The translations under genes and the position numbers were made by a program. A model generated the notes under the pieces. It made no database searches and was not told the origin of the DNA. It worked only from the letters and a program-made list of their open reading frames with translations. 64,000 bases of DNA from Rhodoblastus sp963828185 (GTDB lineage: Bacteria; Pseudomonadota; Alphaproteobacteria; Rhizobiales; Beijerinckiaceae), in NCBI GenBank assembly GCA_963828185.1, contig CAWHDV010000002.1, positions 558,001 through 622,000 on the forward strand, given 5' to 3'. This document shows positions 55,748 to 63,985 of this stretch, piece by piece. How positions within the stretch are numbered: position 1 is the stretch's first letter; the number at the start of each line of letters is the position of its first letter.

Positions 55748-56011
55748 ATGTCAAAAAACGCCATTGCTGACAACCGCTTGCGCTCGCTCGCAAAAGCCGT
55801 CAGTTGGCGCGTCACCGGCAGTATCGACACATTCATCTTGAGTTTTCTATTTACCGGAAGCGTCAAGGCCGCTGGGTCAATCGCCTCGACCGAACTGGTC
55901 ACAAAAATTTTGCTTTATTATCTGCACGAACGCGCCTGGAACCGCTTGCCCTTCTGGCGCTCCGACGTGGCGGCGCCGGACGTCAGTCCCGACCACGAAC
56001 CCACGGCCTGA
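55748..56011 (+). CDS. DUF2061 membrane protein
   Basis: The 87-aa protein matches DUF2061: LRSLAKAVSWRVTGSIDTFILSF, the SIASTELVTKILLYYLHERAWN helix and two transmembrane segments. Members are often near, or fused to, sulfate-activation genes in alphaproteobacteria. Here it is divergent from cysD with 122 bases between starts, so a link to sulfate or sulfonate handling is plausible but unproven. It converges on pth. Confidence 0.88.
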   Translation: MSKNAIADNRLRSLAKAVSWRVTGSIDTFILSFLFTGSVKAAGSIASTELVTKILLYYLHERAWNRLPFWRSDVAAPDVSPDHEPTA

Positions 56012-56025
56012 AGGCTTTTTCGCGT

Positions 56026-56610
56026 TTAGTCCGAAAAGCCGGCCGCTTCCATCGCCAGGTGGATCCTGGTCTGGAAAAGCGAATCCTCAGCCCTGGCCAA
56101 CAGGTCGATATTGCGCGCCACGGCGTCGCACAGGGTTTCGACCCAGGGTCGCTCCCCCTTGGCGAAATCGCTCAGCACATAGGCGTGAACCCGGGCCTTG
56201 TCGCCGGGATGGCCGATGCCGAGCCGCACCCTTTTGAAGTCATTGCCCATGTGGGCGCTGATCGAGCGCAGACCGTTGTGACCGGCGTTGCCGCCGCCTG
56301 TCTTCACGCGCAACTTGCCCGGCGCGAGGTCGAGCTCGTCATGCAGCACGATGATTTCCTCAGGCGCGATCTTGTGGAAGCGCGCGGCTTCCGCGACGGC
56401 GCGGCCACTTTCGTTCATATAGGTGTCGGGCTTCAGAAGGATTGTCCGCTCAACTCCGATGCGCGCCTCGGACGTCTCCGCCTGGAACTTCTTGCGAAAG
56501 GGCGCGGCATTGCAGGCGCGGGCGATGGCGTCGAGCGCCATGAAGCCGATATTGTGGCGGTTGCCCGCATATTCCCTGCCGGGATTGCCCAGTCCGACCA
56601 GCAGCAGCAT
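56026..56610 (-). CDS. pth: Peptidyl-tRNA hydrolase
   Basis: Pth releases tRNA from prematurely dropped peptidyl-tRNA. The 194-aa protein has LLVGLGNPGREYAGNRHNIGF with the catalytic histidine, KPDTYMNESGRAV, LHDELDLAPGKLRVK and GGNAGHNGLRSI. ATG 56610 is the family start; the frame to 56649 is longer only by open sequence. It follows rplY in the same direction, the usual proteobacterial order, with a hairpin between. Confidence 0.96.
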   Translation of the reverse strand: MLLLVGLGNPGREYAGNRHNIGFMALDAIARACNAAPFRKKFQAETSEARIGVERTILLKPDTYMNESGRAVAEAARFHKIAPEEIIVLHDELDLAPGKLRVKTGGGNAGHNGLRSISAHMGNDFKRVRLGIGHPGDKARVHAYVLSDFAKGERPWVETLCDAVARNIDLLARAEDSLFQTRIHLAMEAAGFSD

Positions 56611-56634
56611 GCGTAAGCGCCCCCAGATACAGAA

Positions 56635-56669
56635 CCGCCCGCGCAGCATGTGGTCTTGCTGGCGGGCGG
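56635..56669 (-). terminator. Long hairpin between rplY and pth
   Basis: CCGCCCGC with GCGGGCGG encloses a second stem CAGCA/TGCTG, making about 13 base pairs with one bulged base. It lies 22 bases after the rplY stop and 24 bases before the pth start. No strong T-run follows, so partial termination or mRNA processing that lowers pth expression relative to rplY is likely. Confidence 0.55.
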
Positions 56670-56691
56670 CTCGATGCTACTTACGGCCGGA

Positions 56692-57333
56692 TTACTTCTT
56701 GGCGCCCTTCGCCGCGGGCGCGGCGGCGGCGGCCGCGGCCGCCGCTTCGGCGGCCGCCGCTTCAGCGCCGCCCGCGGGCGGCGAAATGGTGGCGATGGTG
56801 AAGTTCGACTTGTCGACCGCGCTCACGCCTTCCGGCAGCTTGATCGCCGAAATGTGCAGCGAGTCATTGAAGTCGAGCCCGGTAAGGTCGGCCCCGATGA
56901 ACTCCGGAATATTGTCCGCGGGAACCAGCAGCTCCACCGTATGCAGCACGATGTTGATCGAGCCGCCACGCTTGATGCCGGGCGCGGCTTCCTGGTTGAG
57001 GAAATGCACGGGCACGTTGACCTTGAGGCGCGAACCGGCCTTCAGGCGCAGGAAATCGACATGCAGCGGCGTGTCCTTGACGACGTCGAGCTGGTAATCG
57101 CGCGGAATGGCGCGCTCCTTCTTGCCATCGATATCGATCTCGAAAATCGTGGTGAGGAAGTGGCCCGCGTAAATCAGCTTGTGGATGTCGCGGTAGGAGA
57201 GCGTAATCGGGGCCGGCGCTTCGCCGCCGCCATAGATGACGCCTGGTACTTTGCCTTCACGACGAACGCTGCGGGCGGCCCCCTTGCCTGTCCCGCTGCG
57301 AACCGTGGCGGCGAGGGTCTTGATCTCGGCCAT
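56692..57333 (-). CDS. rplY: 50S ribosomal protein L25/Ctc
   Basis: This 213-aa long form of L25 has the N-terminal 5S-rRNA-binding domain (RSGTGKGAARSVRREGKVPGVIYGG) and the C-terminal CTC/TL5 domain (LRLKAGSRLKVNVPVHFLN, DLTGLDFNDSLHISAI). It ends in an Ala/Glu-rich tail and PAAKGAKK. ATG 57333 (MAEIKTLAAT) is the family start. A sigma-70 promoter at 57401-57429 precedes it. Confidence 0.95.
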   Translation of the reverse strand: MAEIKTLAATVRSGTGKGAARSVRREGKVPGVIYGGGEAPAPITLSYRDIHKLIYAGHFLTTIFEIDIDGKKERAIPRDYQLDVVKDTPLHVDFLRLKAGSRLKVNVPVHFLNQEAAPGIKRGGSINIVLHTVELLVPADNIPEFIGADLTGLDFNDSLHISAIKLPEGVSAVDKSNFTIATISPPAGGAEAAAAEAAAAAAAAAPAAKGAKK

Positions 57334-57400
57334 GGGTTCTGTCCTTTTCAATGATCGCGCTCACGCCTCCAGGGGTGTCGGAAACGAACGCGAAGCCGGG

Positions 57401-57429
57401 CTTATAAGGGCGGAAGGGGTTTTCCGCAA
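57401..57429 (-). promoter_or_regulatory. Predicted sigma-70 promoter of rplY-pth
   Basis: On the minus strand TTGCGG (57429-57424) and TATAAG (57406-57401) are separated by exactly 17 bases. Predicted transcription starts about 60 bases before the rplY ATG. The -35 box equals that of the tRNA-Glu promoter. Confidence 0.7.
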
Positions 57430-57853
57430 GGGCGGAGGGCGGCGGCATTCCCGATTGGAGGAGGCCTACGGCAGAGGGCAAATTCCCCCGAACGGCAATT
57501 TCCGGCTCGAAGCGGTCGGACGCGATCAAATTGACGATGGTCTCGTCGCGACCCAACTGAGACGGTCGACGTCTTACCGTGACGGTCTCGTCATGGTTTG
57601 GCAGCGGGCATTCCGGCCGCGTGGCAACCGGCCACCATGACCATGAGCGGGCCCGTCACTGAGCATGCCCAACTCGCCAATCAGCGTGTTTCAAAGCAGT
57701 CAGTGAAATTGGCGGCGCACGCGAATGGGGTTGAGGTGTCAGGGCAGGCACGGCGCTTATCTCCACCTCACGGGTTGCGAATGCTGCCAGTTGTGATCAT
57801 CCGGCTCCGCGCCCCAGATTGGACTTTGTGCGGTGGCGTGTCGCTTCATTGGC
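57430..57853. other. Intergenic stretch without a recognised gene
   Basis: About 420 bases upstream of the rplY promoter and downstream of the unknown gene at 57854. Open frames such as 57598-57933 have no recognisable motif. I see no tRNA, no clear inverted-repeat ends and no T-tailed hairpin. Confidence 0.4.
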
Positions 57854-58414
57854 CTAATCGAAATGTTTTGACATCTGCCCGAGGAATGCCTGCACCTCCG
57901 CCAGCGTCGCCGGGTCGATCTTTGCCGGGTTGACGGGGCGGTTTTCAAGCGTCGCCCGTACCTGTTCCCTTAACGCTGCGGCATAGAGGCCCTTCACAGC
58001 CGGAAAAAGACGAAGGGCGGGCGCTATGAGATGAGTTTGGCGGTCGAAAAACGGCGCCTGGACATCCGTCCATATCCGTGTGCCGTCGCCCTCAGCGGCC
58101 ATGCCGACAACGAAGCGGAAAATTTCCGACTGGTCTTTTTTGATGATCCAGAAAAAGCAATAGGGATCGCTTTCAGTGTCGACGGCGTAATGGGGCGTGA
58201 CGCCCAACATCGTTTCCGGCAGGCCCATGTTCGCGAGCTTCGCGCGAGCTTCGGCGGTGCTTATCCTGTAAAGGTCGCTGTCGCGCCCGGCGGTCTCGTT
58301 GACGGTTTCGGCCTGTTGCGGTCGTTCCGAGAAGGTGATCCAACCACCGATGACGATCGCCGCCGCCAGGAATGGCAGGACGAGAAGGCGGATTGGGCAG
58401 ACGCGAAAACGCAT
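57854..58414 (-). CDS. Membrane-anchored hypothetical protein of the LemA/M48 cluster
   Basis: I do not recognise this family. From ATG 58414 the protein is 186 aa: an N-terminal anchor or uncleaved signal (CPIRLLVLPFLAAAIVIGGW), then a soluble domain with YCFFWIIKKDQSEIFRFVVG, GTRIWTDVQAPFFDRQTHLI and a C-terminal helical part ending in GQMSKHFD. It starts 25 bases after the corrected stop of the M48 protease gene (58440), so it is the last gene of that unit. The likely location of the domain is the periplasm. Confidence 0.7.
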   Translation of the reverse strand: MRFRVCPIRLLVLPFLAAAIVIGGWITFSERPQQAETVNETAGRDSDLYRISTAEARAKLANMGLPETMLGVTPHYAVDTESDPYCFFWIIKKDQSEIFRFVVGMAAEGDGTRIWTDVQAPFFDRQTHLIAPALRLFPAVKGLYAAALREQVRATLENRPVNPAKIDPATLAEVQAFLGQMSKHFD

Positions 58415-58439
58415 TGCTATCACTCCAGCGCAAAGAGGC

Positions 58440-60195
58440 CTATTCGAAAAGGTTGCCGACGCAGGGTTTGAAATCTTCGGGAGCGCGCGACAGCAGCATA
58501 TCGGTCGCGGCGACATTGGCCCGGGAGAGGCCCGCCGTCACAGCCTTGAGGTCGATCTGGCCAATTATGGTTCGGTCGCGGAAGTCGGCGATGAGGGCGT
58601 GGTCCTGCGGCGTTTCGAACCAGAATCGGCATGGCGTCGCGCCCGGGCGCACCGTAGATTTCCTGCATGAGTTCGGTCACCGCGCGGCGCCGATCGACAT
58701 ATTCCAGGAACGCATCGGTATAGGCCTTGAGGTCAGGCCCCGAACAGGCGTCGGCGGCGCATTTCCTGCGCGCCTTGATGACCTTCCGATGCGCGACGCC
58801 GACCTCGTACAGGGGTTGGCACGTCCGGGCCATCCAGGGTGTAAGCCCGAGGCCCGTCTGCGGCGTCGCGGCATTTTCAACGATCGTCGGAAGAGGTTTC
58901 GGCGCCGCGTTAAAGCGCAGCTTCGTCGGGAAACAGCTGATGGAGCCCGGTGTGCGGAGGCGCGTGGTTTCGTCGAGCGGGGCGCTGCTCCGCGCGGAAG
59001 CGACGGGACTCCACGAGTGTTGGAACGCCCCGGCAAAAACCGTCGCCAGAAGCAAGCTGGTCGCTGTCACGGGCGGCCGGATTCGCCAGTTCAAAATCCA
59101 GGCCGGCGGTTTGATCGCGGCGATTTCGTCGGTAAATTGTCGCCTCTGCGACGCGCTTCGAAGCCCGTGCAGGGCCGCCGTGACTTTGGCGCAGCGAGGC
59201 GGTTGAACCACGGCCCGCGCTTTGTGCGGCTCGACCATTGAAGGAAGCAAGCGTCCCAACGCGTCGATACGCTCCTCGATCGGCGGTTGCGCGGTGAACT
59301 GCGACCCCATCGGCGAAATCAGCATGGCCTGGAGGAAGAAATCTGTTCCCGCCACCTCGTTGTGGCCCCGCATTTTCCGCAGAGCCGAGATCAGTGCGCT
59401 CGGGTTCTTGGTCAGCTCGATGGCGCTCGCGTCGGCGACCAATTCACGCGCTTGCGAAATGGCCAACCGCGTCCCAAGCGCGCAGATCGCCGCGAAAAGA
59501 CAGGCCCCGGCGATCAGGCCGAGCACGGTCAGGAAATAATAGCCGGCGCAGAGAAACGCGACCAGCTTGAGCAGCGGACTCGCCCGGAGAAACAGCGCGA
59601 CCAGCAGCCAGGCGAGGCGCATCACGATGCCGGCGGACAGCGACGCCGCCGCCAACAGTCGCGTGTCGCGATTGGCGATATGGCTGATCTCATGCGCCAG
59701 CACCGCTTCGATTTCATTGGGGTCGAGCCGATCGAGCAGACCGCGCGTCACGAAGATCGCGGCCTTGGCGGGCGAGAAGCCGATTGCGAAAGCATTGCGG
59801 CCCTGGCTCTCGATCACGAGCAGAAGCGGGGTCGGTAGTCCGATGGAGATGGCGAGGTTTTCCGCCAGCCTGTGGATTTGCTGCGCCTCTTCGCGCGGCA
59901 ACGGGCTGGCGTGCGCCTCGTGTTGCACGATCGCGCGGTAATAGCGCCAGGCGAACGCCAGCCACACGAGCCCGATTACCGCCGGCGGCAGCCACAAGCC
60001 GCTTTGCCACGCCCCCGCGACGGTCTGGATGAGATATTCGACCAGAAGGCCGCTGCCGATGTGACCGGTTTGCAAATCGAAGATCAGGATCGGACACAGG
60101 GCCAGCAATTCGAACATGAGGAGAAAGACAGCGAACAAGACAAGCGACAGGAGATTATTGCGCTGGGTATGTCCAAAAAGCCCGTTGACGCGCAT
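58440..60195 (-). CDS. M48 family metalloprotease with cysteine-rich C-terminal domain, +1 frameshift near the 3' end
   Basis: The N-terminal half resembles HtpX/M48B: two transmembrane segments, IHRLAENLAISIGLP, NAFAIGFSPAKAAIFV, the zinc motif HEISH at residues 168-172 and a downstream ARELVADASA with the third ligand. After about residue 350 comes a further hydrophobic segment and an unrecognised domain with several cysteines. One extra base at about 58650 breaks it; removing it continues GATPCRFWFETPQDHALIAD and ends DFKPCVGNLFE (about 584 aa). HtpX itself is near 290 aa, so the second half is an addition. Confidence 0.8.
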
Positions 60196-60204
60196 GTCCC
60201 GTCC

Positions 60205-60538
60205 TCACCCGCCTCTAAGAGCGAGACGGAACATCTTGAGCGACAGTTTGGCGCCGCCGCCGAAAATATGCCGGGCCACTCGGCCGAAAATGTAGCTGAG
60301 AGAGGCCGCCATGACACAGCCCAGCGTTGTCAGACGAAACCCGAGATAGCCGTACGGCGCCATCGACAACCAGACATAGTGGATCACAACGGGGATTCCG
60401 AGCCAGGCAAAGCGAAACTTTTGCCAGCCGAACTCCCAGCCGAGCAGAACAAAGGCGATCGCAACGTAATATCCGTCGAAGCCGAGCTTGCTGAAAAAAA
60501 AGTGCTTTAAAGCCGGGATCAAATGTCAAAGGGATCAC
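60205..60538 (-). CDS. Small hypothetical membrane protein, +1 in a homopolymer
   Basis: I do not recognise it. The main frame encodes GYYVAIAFVLLGWEFGWQKF and two further hydrophobic stretches (VVIHYVWLSMAPYGYLGF, TTLGCVMAASLSYIF). The frame as written opens at a TTG (60522) without a ribosome-binding site. If one T is removed from the eight-T run (A-run at 60493-60501), it joins a better start: GTG at 60538, 7 bases after the preceding stop, giving MIPLTFDPGFKALFFSKLG. I annotate that version (about 110 aa). It precedes the M48 gene by 9 bases. Confidence 0.6.
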
Positions 60539-60545
60539 CGCATCT

Positions 60546-61370
60546 TCAAGGGCAGGACCGGACTTCCGCTGTAGCCAGGGCACCGACAATTTCTGGCGGC
60601 GCGTAAGATGCGTCCTTGCCGAAGTCGGATTTCTGCAGATAGCCATTTCGCGATAAATTGCGGACGCCGTCGAGGATACGCGGGTCGAATGGACTGACCG
60701 AGACAACCTGGGCGTCGTGAAAACCGTTGATCACGTCCGCCATGGATTCGTGAAAAGCCTTGGCCATGGGGTCGTCGTCATTTTGCGGTGACGGGAAGTT
60801 CACGCGGGCCAGAACGTCCTTTTGCCTGATCGCCAGCGCGCGCACCTGACCATATGACCATAACTGCATCGCCAATAGCTTGCGGAAATAAGGCTGACAC
60901 AAGCGCTGCGGCCGAACTTTCATCGCACAATCAAGATATTGGGCCGCTTGACCCAAACGCATCTGGACCATTGGCGGCTCCACGTTCGGAGTCCAGAGAA
61001 AAACCCTTACGGCGAGCGGATGGATATTCGGCTCGCTCTCTTTGGCCAGCTTCGTCGCATAGTCTGGTATGCATTGCCGATTGAGCGACAACTCGACCTC
61101 GCGCGCCATCTGAGGCCGCTCGGCCAAAAGGGGGTGTCGGCCTGCGGCGTATTGAGGCATTGCAAATTCCGACCCGTCAAAATCGGCGGAGTTTCTGGTT
61201 AAGGAGTGATATTCAACGACAAGGCCGCCGATCATCAGGACCGCCAGGGCTTGCCATATTTCCGCGCTGAAAAAGCCTTTCGGCCGGCGCGTCGGTTTTT
61301 GAGGAGATGTTGAAGGAGCGGTTCTCGGCAACGATTCGGTGCCCGGCAGGTTGCGCTTTCCGAAACTCAT
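60546..61370 (-). CDS. Hypothetical single-pass protein of the LemA/M48 cluster
   Basis: The 274-aa protein is not recognised. A Pro/Arg-rich cytoplasmic N-terminus is followed by one transmembrane segment (IWQALAVLMIGGLVVEY) and a largely helical C-terminal region of about 215 residues (QAAQYLDCAMKVRPQRLCQP, LLAMQLWSYGQVRALAIRQK) with four cysteines. It lies 44 bases after lemA and 7 bases before the next gene, so it is part of the unit. The soluble part is probably periplasmic. Confidence 0.7.
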   Translation of the reverse strand: MSFGKRNLPGTESLPRTAPSTSPQKPTRRPKGFFSAEIWQALAVLMIGGLVVEYHSLTRNSADFDGSEFAMPQYAAGRHPLLAERPQMAREVELSLNRQCIPDYATKLAKESEPNIHPLAVRVFLWTPNVEPPMVQMRLGQAAQYLDCAMKVRPQRLCQPYFRKLLAMQLWSYGQVRALAIRQKDVLARVNFPSPQNDDDPMAKAFHESMADVINGFHDAQVVSVSPFDPRILDGVRNLSRNGYLQKSDFGKDASYAPPEIVGALATAEVRSCP

Positions 61371-61414
61371 CGAAATCTCTCCAATTCAAAAATGCATTGA
61401 TGCTGGGAAAACCT

Positions 61415-61985
61415 TCAGATTTTCAACACGGGCGCCTCGTCGAGCAGGATGCGCTCGACGCCAATGTCGAAAAAGCCGCGCTTCTGATGGCCTCCGAACA
61501 GATCGGCGACGAAATTGGCAGGAAATTGTTTCAAAGTGGCGTTGTATTCATCGACCGCCGCGTTGAGGAAGCGGCGCGACGCCGAAATTTTGTTTTCGGT
61601 GTCGGCGATTTCCTGGCGCAAGCCGATGAAATGCGCCGAGGATTGCAATTGCGGGTAGGATTTCGACCGCGGTCAGCAATTGCGCCAAGCCGGTCGAAAG
61701 GTCTGATTCGGCGACCATTTGCGCTTGGGGCGTCTTCGCGCCCAAAGCTGCGGCGCGTGAGGCGGTGACCTTGTCGAGGATCGTCAATTCCTGATTGGCG
61801 AAGGCCTGCACGGTTTCGAGAAGATTTGGCAGCAGGCCATGCCGATGTTTTAATTGCACGTCGATGTCGGCGAAGGCGCGGTCGCAGCGACTGTCGAGCG
61901 CTGCCAGTCGATTGAAGGCTTGCCAGATCAACGCGCCGCCGCAAATCAAGGCAAGACCCGTGAGCCATAGGAAATTCATGATCAA
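61415..61985 (-). CDS. lemA: LemA family protein, interrupted by a +1 frameshift
   Basis: LemA proteins are helical-bundle membrane proteins often paired with M48 proteases. The 5' frame has the N-terminal helix (FLWLTGLALICGGALIWQAF) and VQLKHRHGLLPNLLETVQAF, the family core. It leaves frame in the AAA (61661-61663 on the plus strand). Removing one base restores VESYPQLQSSAHFIGLRQEI and NKISASRRFLNAAVDEYNA, again LemA signatures, to the stop at 61415 (about 189 aa). ATG 61985 or 61979 may start it. It is first in the minus-strand unit; pspA is divergent. Confidence 0.9.
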
Positions 61986-62219
61986 AACTCCTTTTTCGAC
62001 AGGGTTACAATGCCAGGTAGCATAAACAAAAAAGTTAAATATAATTAAAAGTCGGAGCGAAATTCATCCATGGTTATCGAAATAACTATCCCTGAAACAT
62101 TACGTCAATAATAATCGAACACCTTTTTTTTACAGTTCGATGTTGAAGTTGTCGGCGCTCCGGGCCTTCGGAGCCGCGCCGGCCGATATTGGGTCGATGC
62201 TTGTCCGCAAGGAGTTGTT

Positions 62220-62897
62220 ATGGCTGAAAATATTTTTATCCGCGTCAAGCGCATCGTTTCTGGTGGCGTCGAGGATGTCGTTGACGCAATAGAAAAATCT
62301 GGCGGCGAAACAGTAATGCGCGAAGCCATTCGTGAGGTCGATCGCGCGCTCAACGACGCGCGCGTGGAAATGGGCAAGGCTGCCGCGAAAAAAGCGCAGG
62401 CGTCGCGCCAGATCCAGATGGTGTCCGCTAAGCTCAATGAATTGTCAGCCAAGGCGAAATTTGCGGTCGAGCAAAACCGCGAAGAGCTGGCCGAGGCGGC
62501 GATCGCCCGGCAAGTCGATCTCGAGGCGCAGACGCCCATTCTCGACGCCGTGCGCAAGGATGCCGAGGTCGAAGAGGAAAGGCTCCAGGCCTGTGTCGCC
62601 GCCCTGGCAGCGCGCAAACGCGAAATGGAAGCCGACCTCACCGCCTTCCTCGCCGCCAGGCGCGAAGGCACGACTGGCGCAGCGACGTCTTCGATTTCAT
62701 GTGATGCGCCGCACCGCCGCGTCGAGCGCGCGCAACAGGCCTTCGATCGCGGCATGACCGGGGCGGGCGGCGTCGCCGGAACGAGCGCGCCGGATCACGA
62801 TACGGCAAAAAAGCTCGCCGAACTGGAGACGTTGGCTCGCCGCGAAAAGATCAACGATCGCCTTTCAAGCCTGAAGGCGGCGGTTCAGCACGGCTGA
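62220..62897 (+). CDS. pspA: PspA/IM30 family envelope-stress protein
   Basis: The 225-aa protein has the PspA layout: an amphipathic N-terminus (NIFIRVKRIVSGGVEDVVDA), a long coiled coil (MREAIREVDRALNDARVEMG and onward, rich in Ala/Glu/Lys) and a looser C-terminus. PspA homologues coat and stabilise stressed inner membrane. AAGGAG lies 6 bases before the ATG. The 234-base gap to divergent lemA is AT-rich and holds a GCTCCG/CGGAGC hairpin at about 62157-62174. I found no sigma-54 site or pspF-like gene. Confidence 0.85.
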   Translation: MAENIFIRVKRIVSGGVEDVVDAIEKSGGETVMREAIREVDRALNDARVEMGKAAAKKAQASRQIQMVSAKLNELSAKAKFAVEQNREELAEAAIARQVDLEAQTPILDAVRKDAEVEEERLQACVAALAARKREMEADLTAFLAARREGTTGAATSSISCDAPHRRVERAQQAFDRGMTGAGGVAGTSAPDHDTAKKLAELETLARREKINDRLSSLKAAVQHG

Positions 62898-62967
62898 CGG
62901 AATTGTCGGTTCTGGCCCAGATTTGCCGATAGGCCTTCAACAGCTTTCGAGCAGATCGCTGCACTTC

Positions 62968-63034
62968 GATGAATTTCCGCTTTCCGCCCATCCCTTCCCT
63001 TGCCGGCGACCTCGACGGCGGTCCGGAATCCGCC
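62968..63034. repeat. Dispersed intergenic repeat, copy B
   Basis: Counterpart of 29351-29417, sharing TTCCGCTTTCCGCCCA and a GTCCGGA...TCCGCC end. It lies between the convergent pspA and mtnP genes. Confidence 0.5.
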
Positions 63035-63106
63035 GGGAGCCGACTCTGCAATACCGGTTCGGAATGTCGCCTTCGGATCGACGATGCAACTTGTCGTCGC
63101 GTCTTC

Positions 63107-63985
63107 TCAACGCCTGGCCAGCACGCGCCCCATCACCGCGTCGAGCTTGCGCAAAAGCTCCGGGTCCCAGGCGTCGCGCGCCGTCACCAGCGCGTGATCC
63201 AGCGCCCGGTCGGAGCCGATCGGGCATGGCAGATGCTTGGCGGGAAAATCCTGCATCAGCCGCGCGAGCAGGCGCGAGGCCTTTTCGGCGTTCGACTTCA
63301 CCACCGCCAGGATATCGTGCACTTCCACCGCCGCGATGTCGTCGCGCCAGCAATCATAGTCCGTCACCATGGCGAGCGTCGCATAGGACATTTCCGCCTC
63401 GCGCGCGAGCTTGGCCTCCGGCAGCGCCGTCATGCCGATCACCTGGCAGCCCGCCGCCTTGTAGCCGAGCGATTCCGCGCGTGAGGAAAATTGCGGCCCC
63501 TCCATGCAAACGTAGGTTCCGCCCTTGACGATCTCGATGCCCTCGGCGTGCGCGGCGGCGACGATCTGCTGCTGCAGCAAGGGCGCGACCGGATGCGCCA
63601 TCGAGACATGGGCGACGCAGCCGTTGCCGAAAAACGACGACTGGCGTCCGAAGGTGCGGTCGATGAACTGATCCACCGCGACGAACAGGCCCGGCGGCAA
63701 TTCCTCGCGGAATGAGCCGCAGGCCGAGACCGAGATGATGTCGGTGACGCCTGCGCGCTTCAGCGCGTCGATATTGGCGCGGTAATTGATGCCGGAGGGC
63801 GAGAGGCGATGGCCGCGCCCGTGCCGCGGCAGGAACACGGCCTCGGTCACGCCTATCCGGCCGAAGCGCAAAAGGTCGGAAGGCTCGCCCCAGGGCGTCG
63901 GAATCGCCCTTTCCGTCACGTCCTCCAGACCGGGCAGGTCATAGACGCCGGAGCCGCCGATAATGCCGAGAAGCGCTTTGGTCAT
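63107..63985 (-). CDS. mtnP: S-methyl-5'-thioadenosine phosphorylase
   Basis: MtnP splits methylthioadenosine with phosphate to adenine and methylthioribose 1-phosphate in methionine salvage. The 292-aa protein has LGIIGGSGVYDLPG, VFLPRHGRGHRLSPSGINYRAN split across the phosphate loop, the VSACGSFRE strand, GGTYVCMEGPQFSSRAES (substrate site), MTALPEAKLAREAEM and TDYDCW with the conserved aspartate. Length and ends are normal. The downstream gap to pspA contains only the dispersed repeat. Confidence 0.95.
   Translation of the reverse strand: MTKALLGIIGGSGVYDLPGLEDVTERAIPTPWGEPSDLLRFGRIGVTEAVFLPRHGRGHRLSPSGINYRANIDALKRAGVTDIISVSACGSFREELPPGLFVAVDQFIDRTFGRQSSFFGNGCVAHVSMAHPVAPLLQQQIVAAAHAEGIEIVKGGTYVCMEGPQFSSRAESLGYKAAGCQVIGMTALPEAKLAREAEMSYATLAMVTDYDCWRDDIAAVEVHDILAVVKSNAEKASRLLARLMQDFPAKHLPCPIGSDRALDHALVTARDAWDPELLRKLDAVMGRVLARR

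Noticed and set aside
62003..62219. Possible sigma-54 promoter for pspA
   Set aside because: No TGGCAC-N5-TTGCA match on either strand, although TATAAT-like AT-rich sequence is present.
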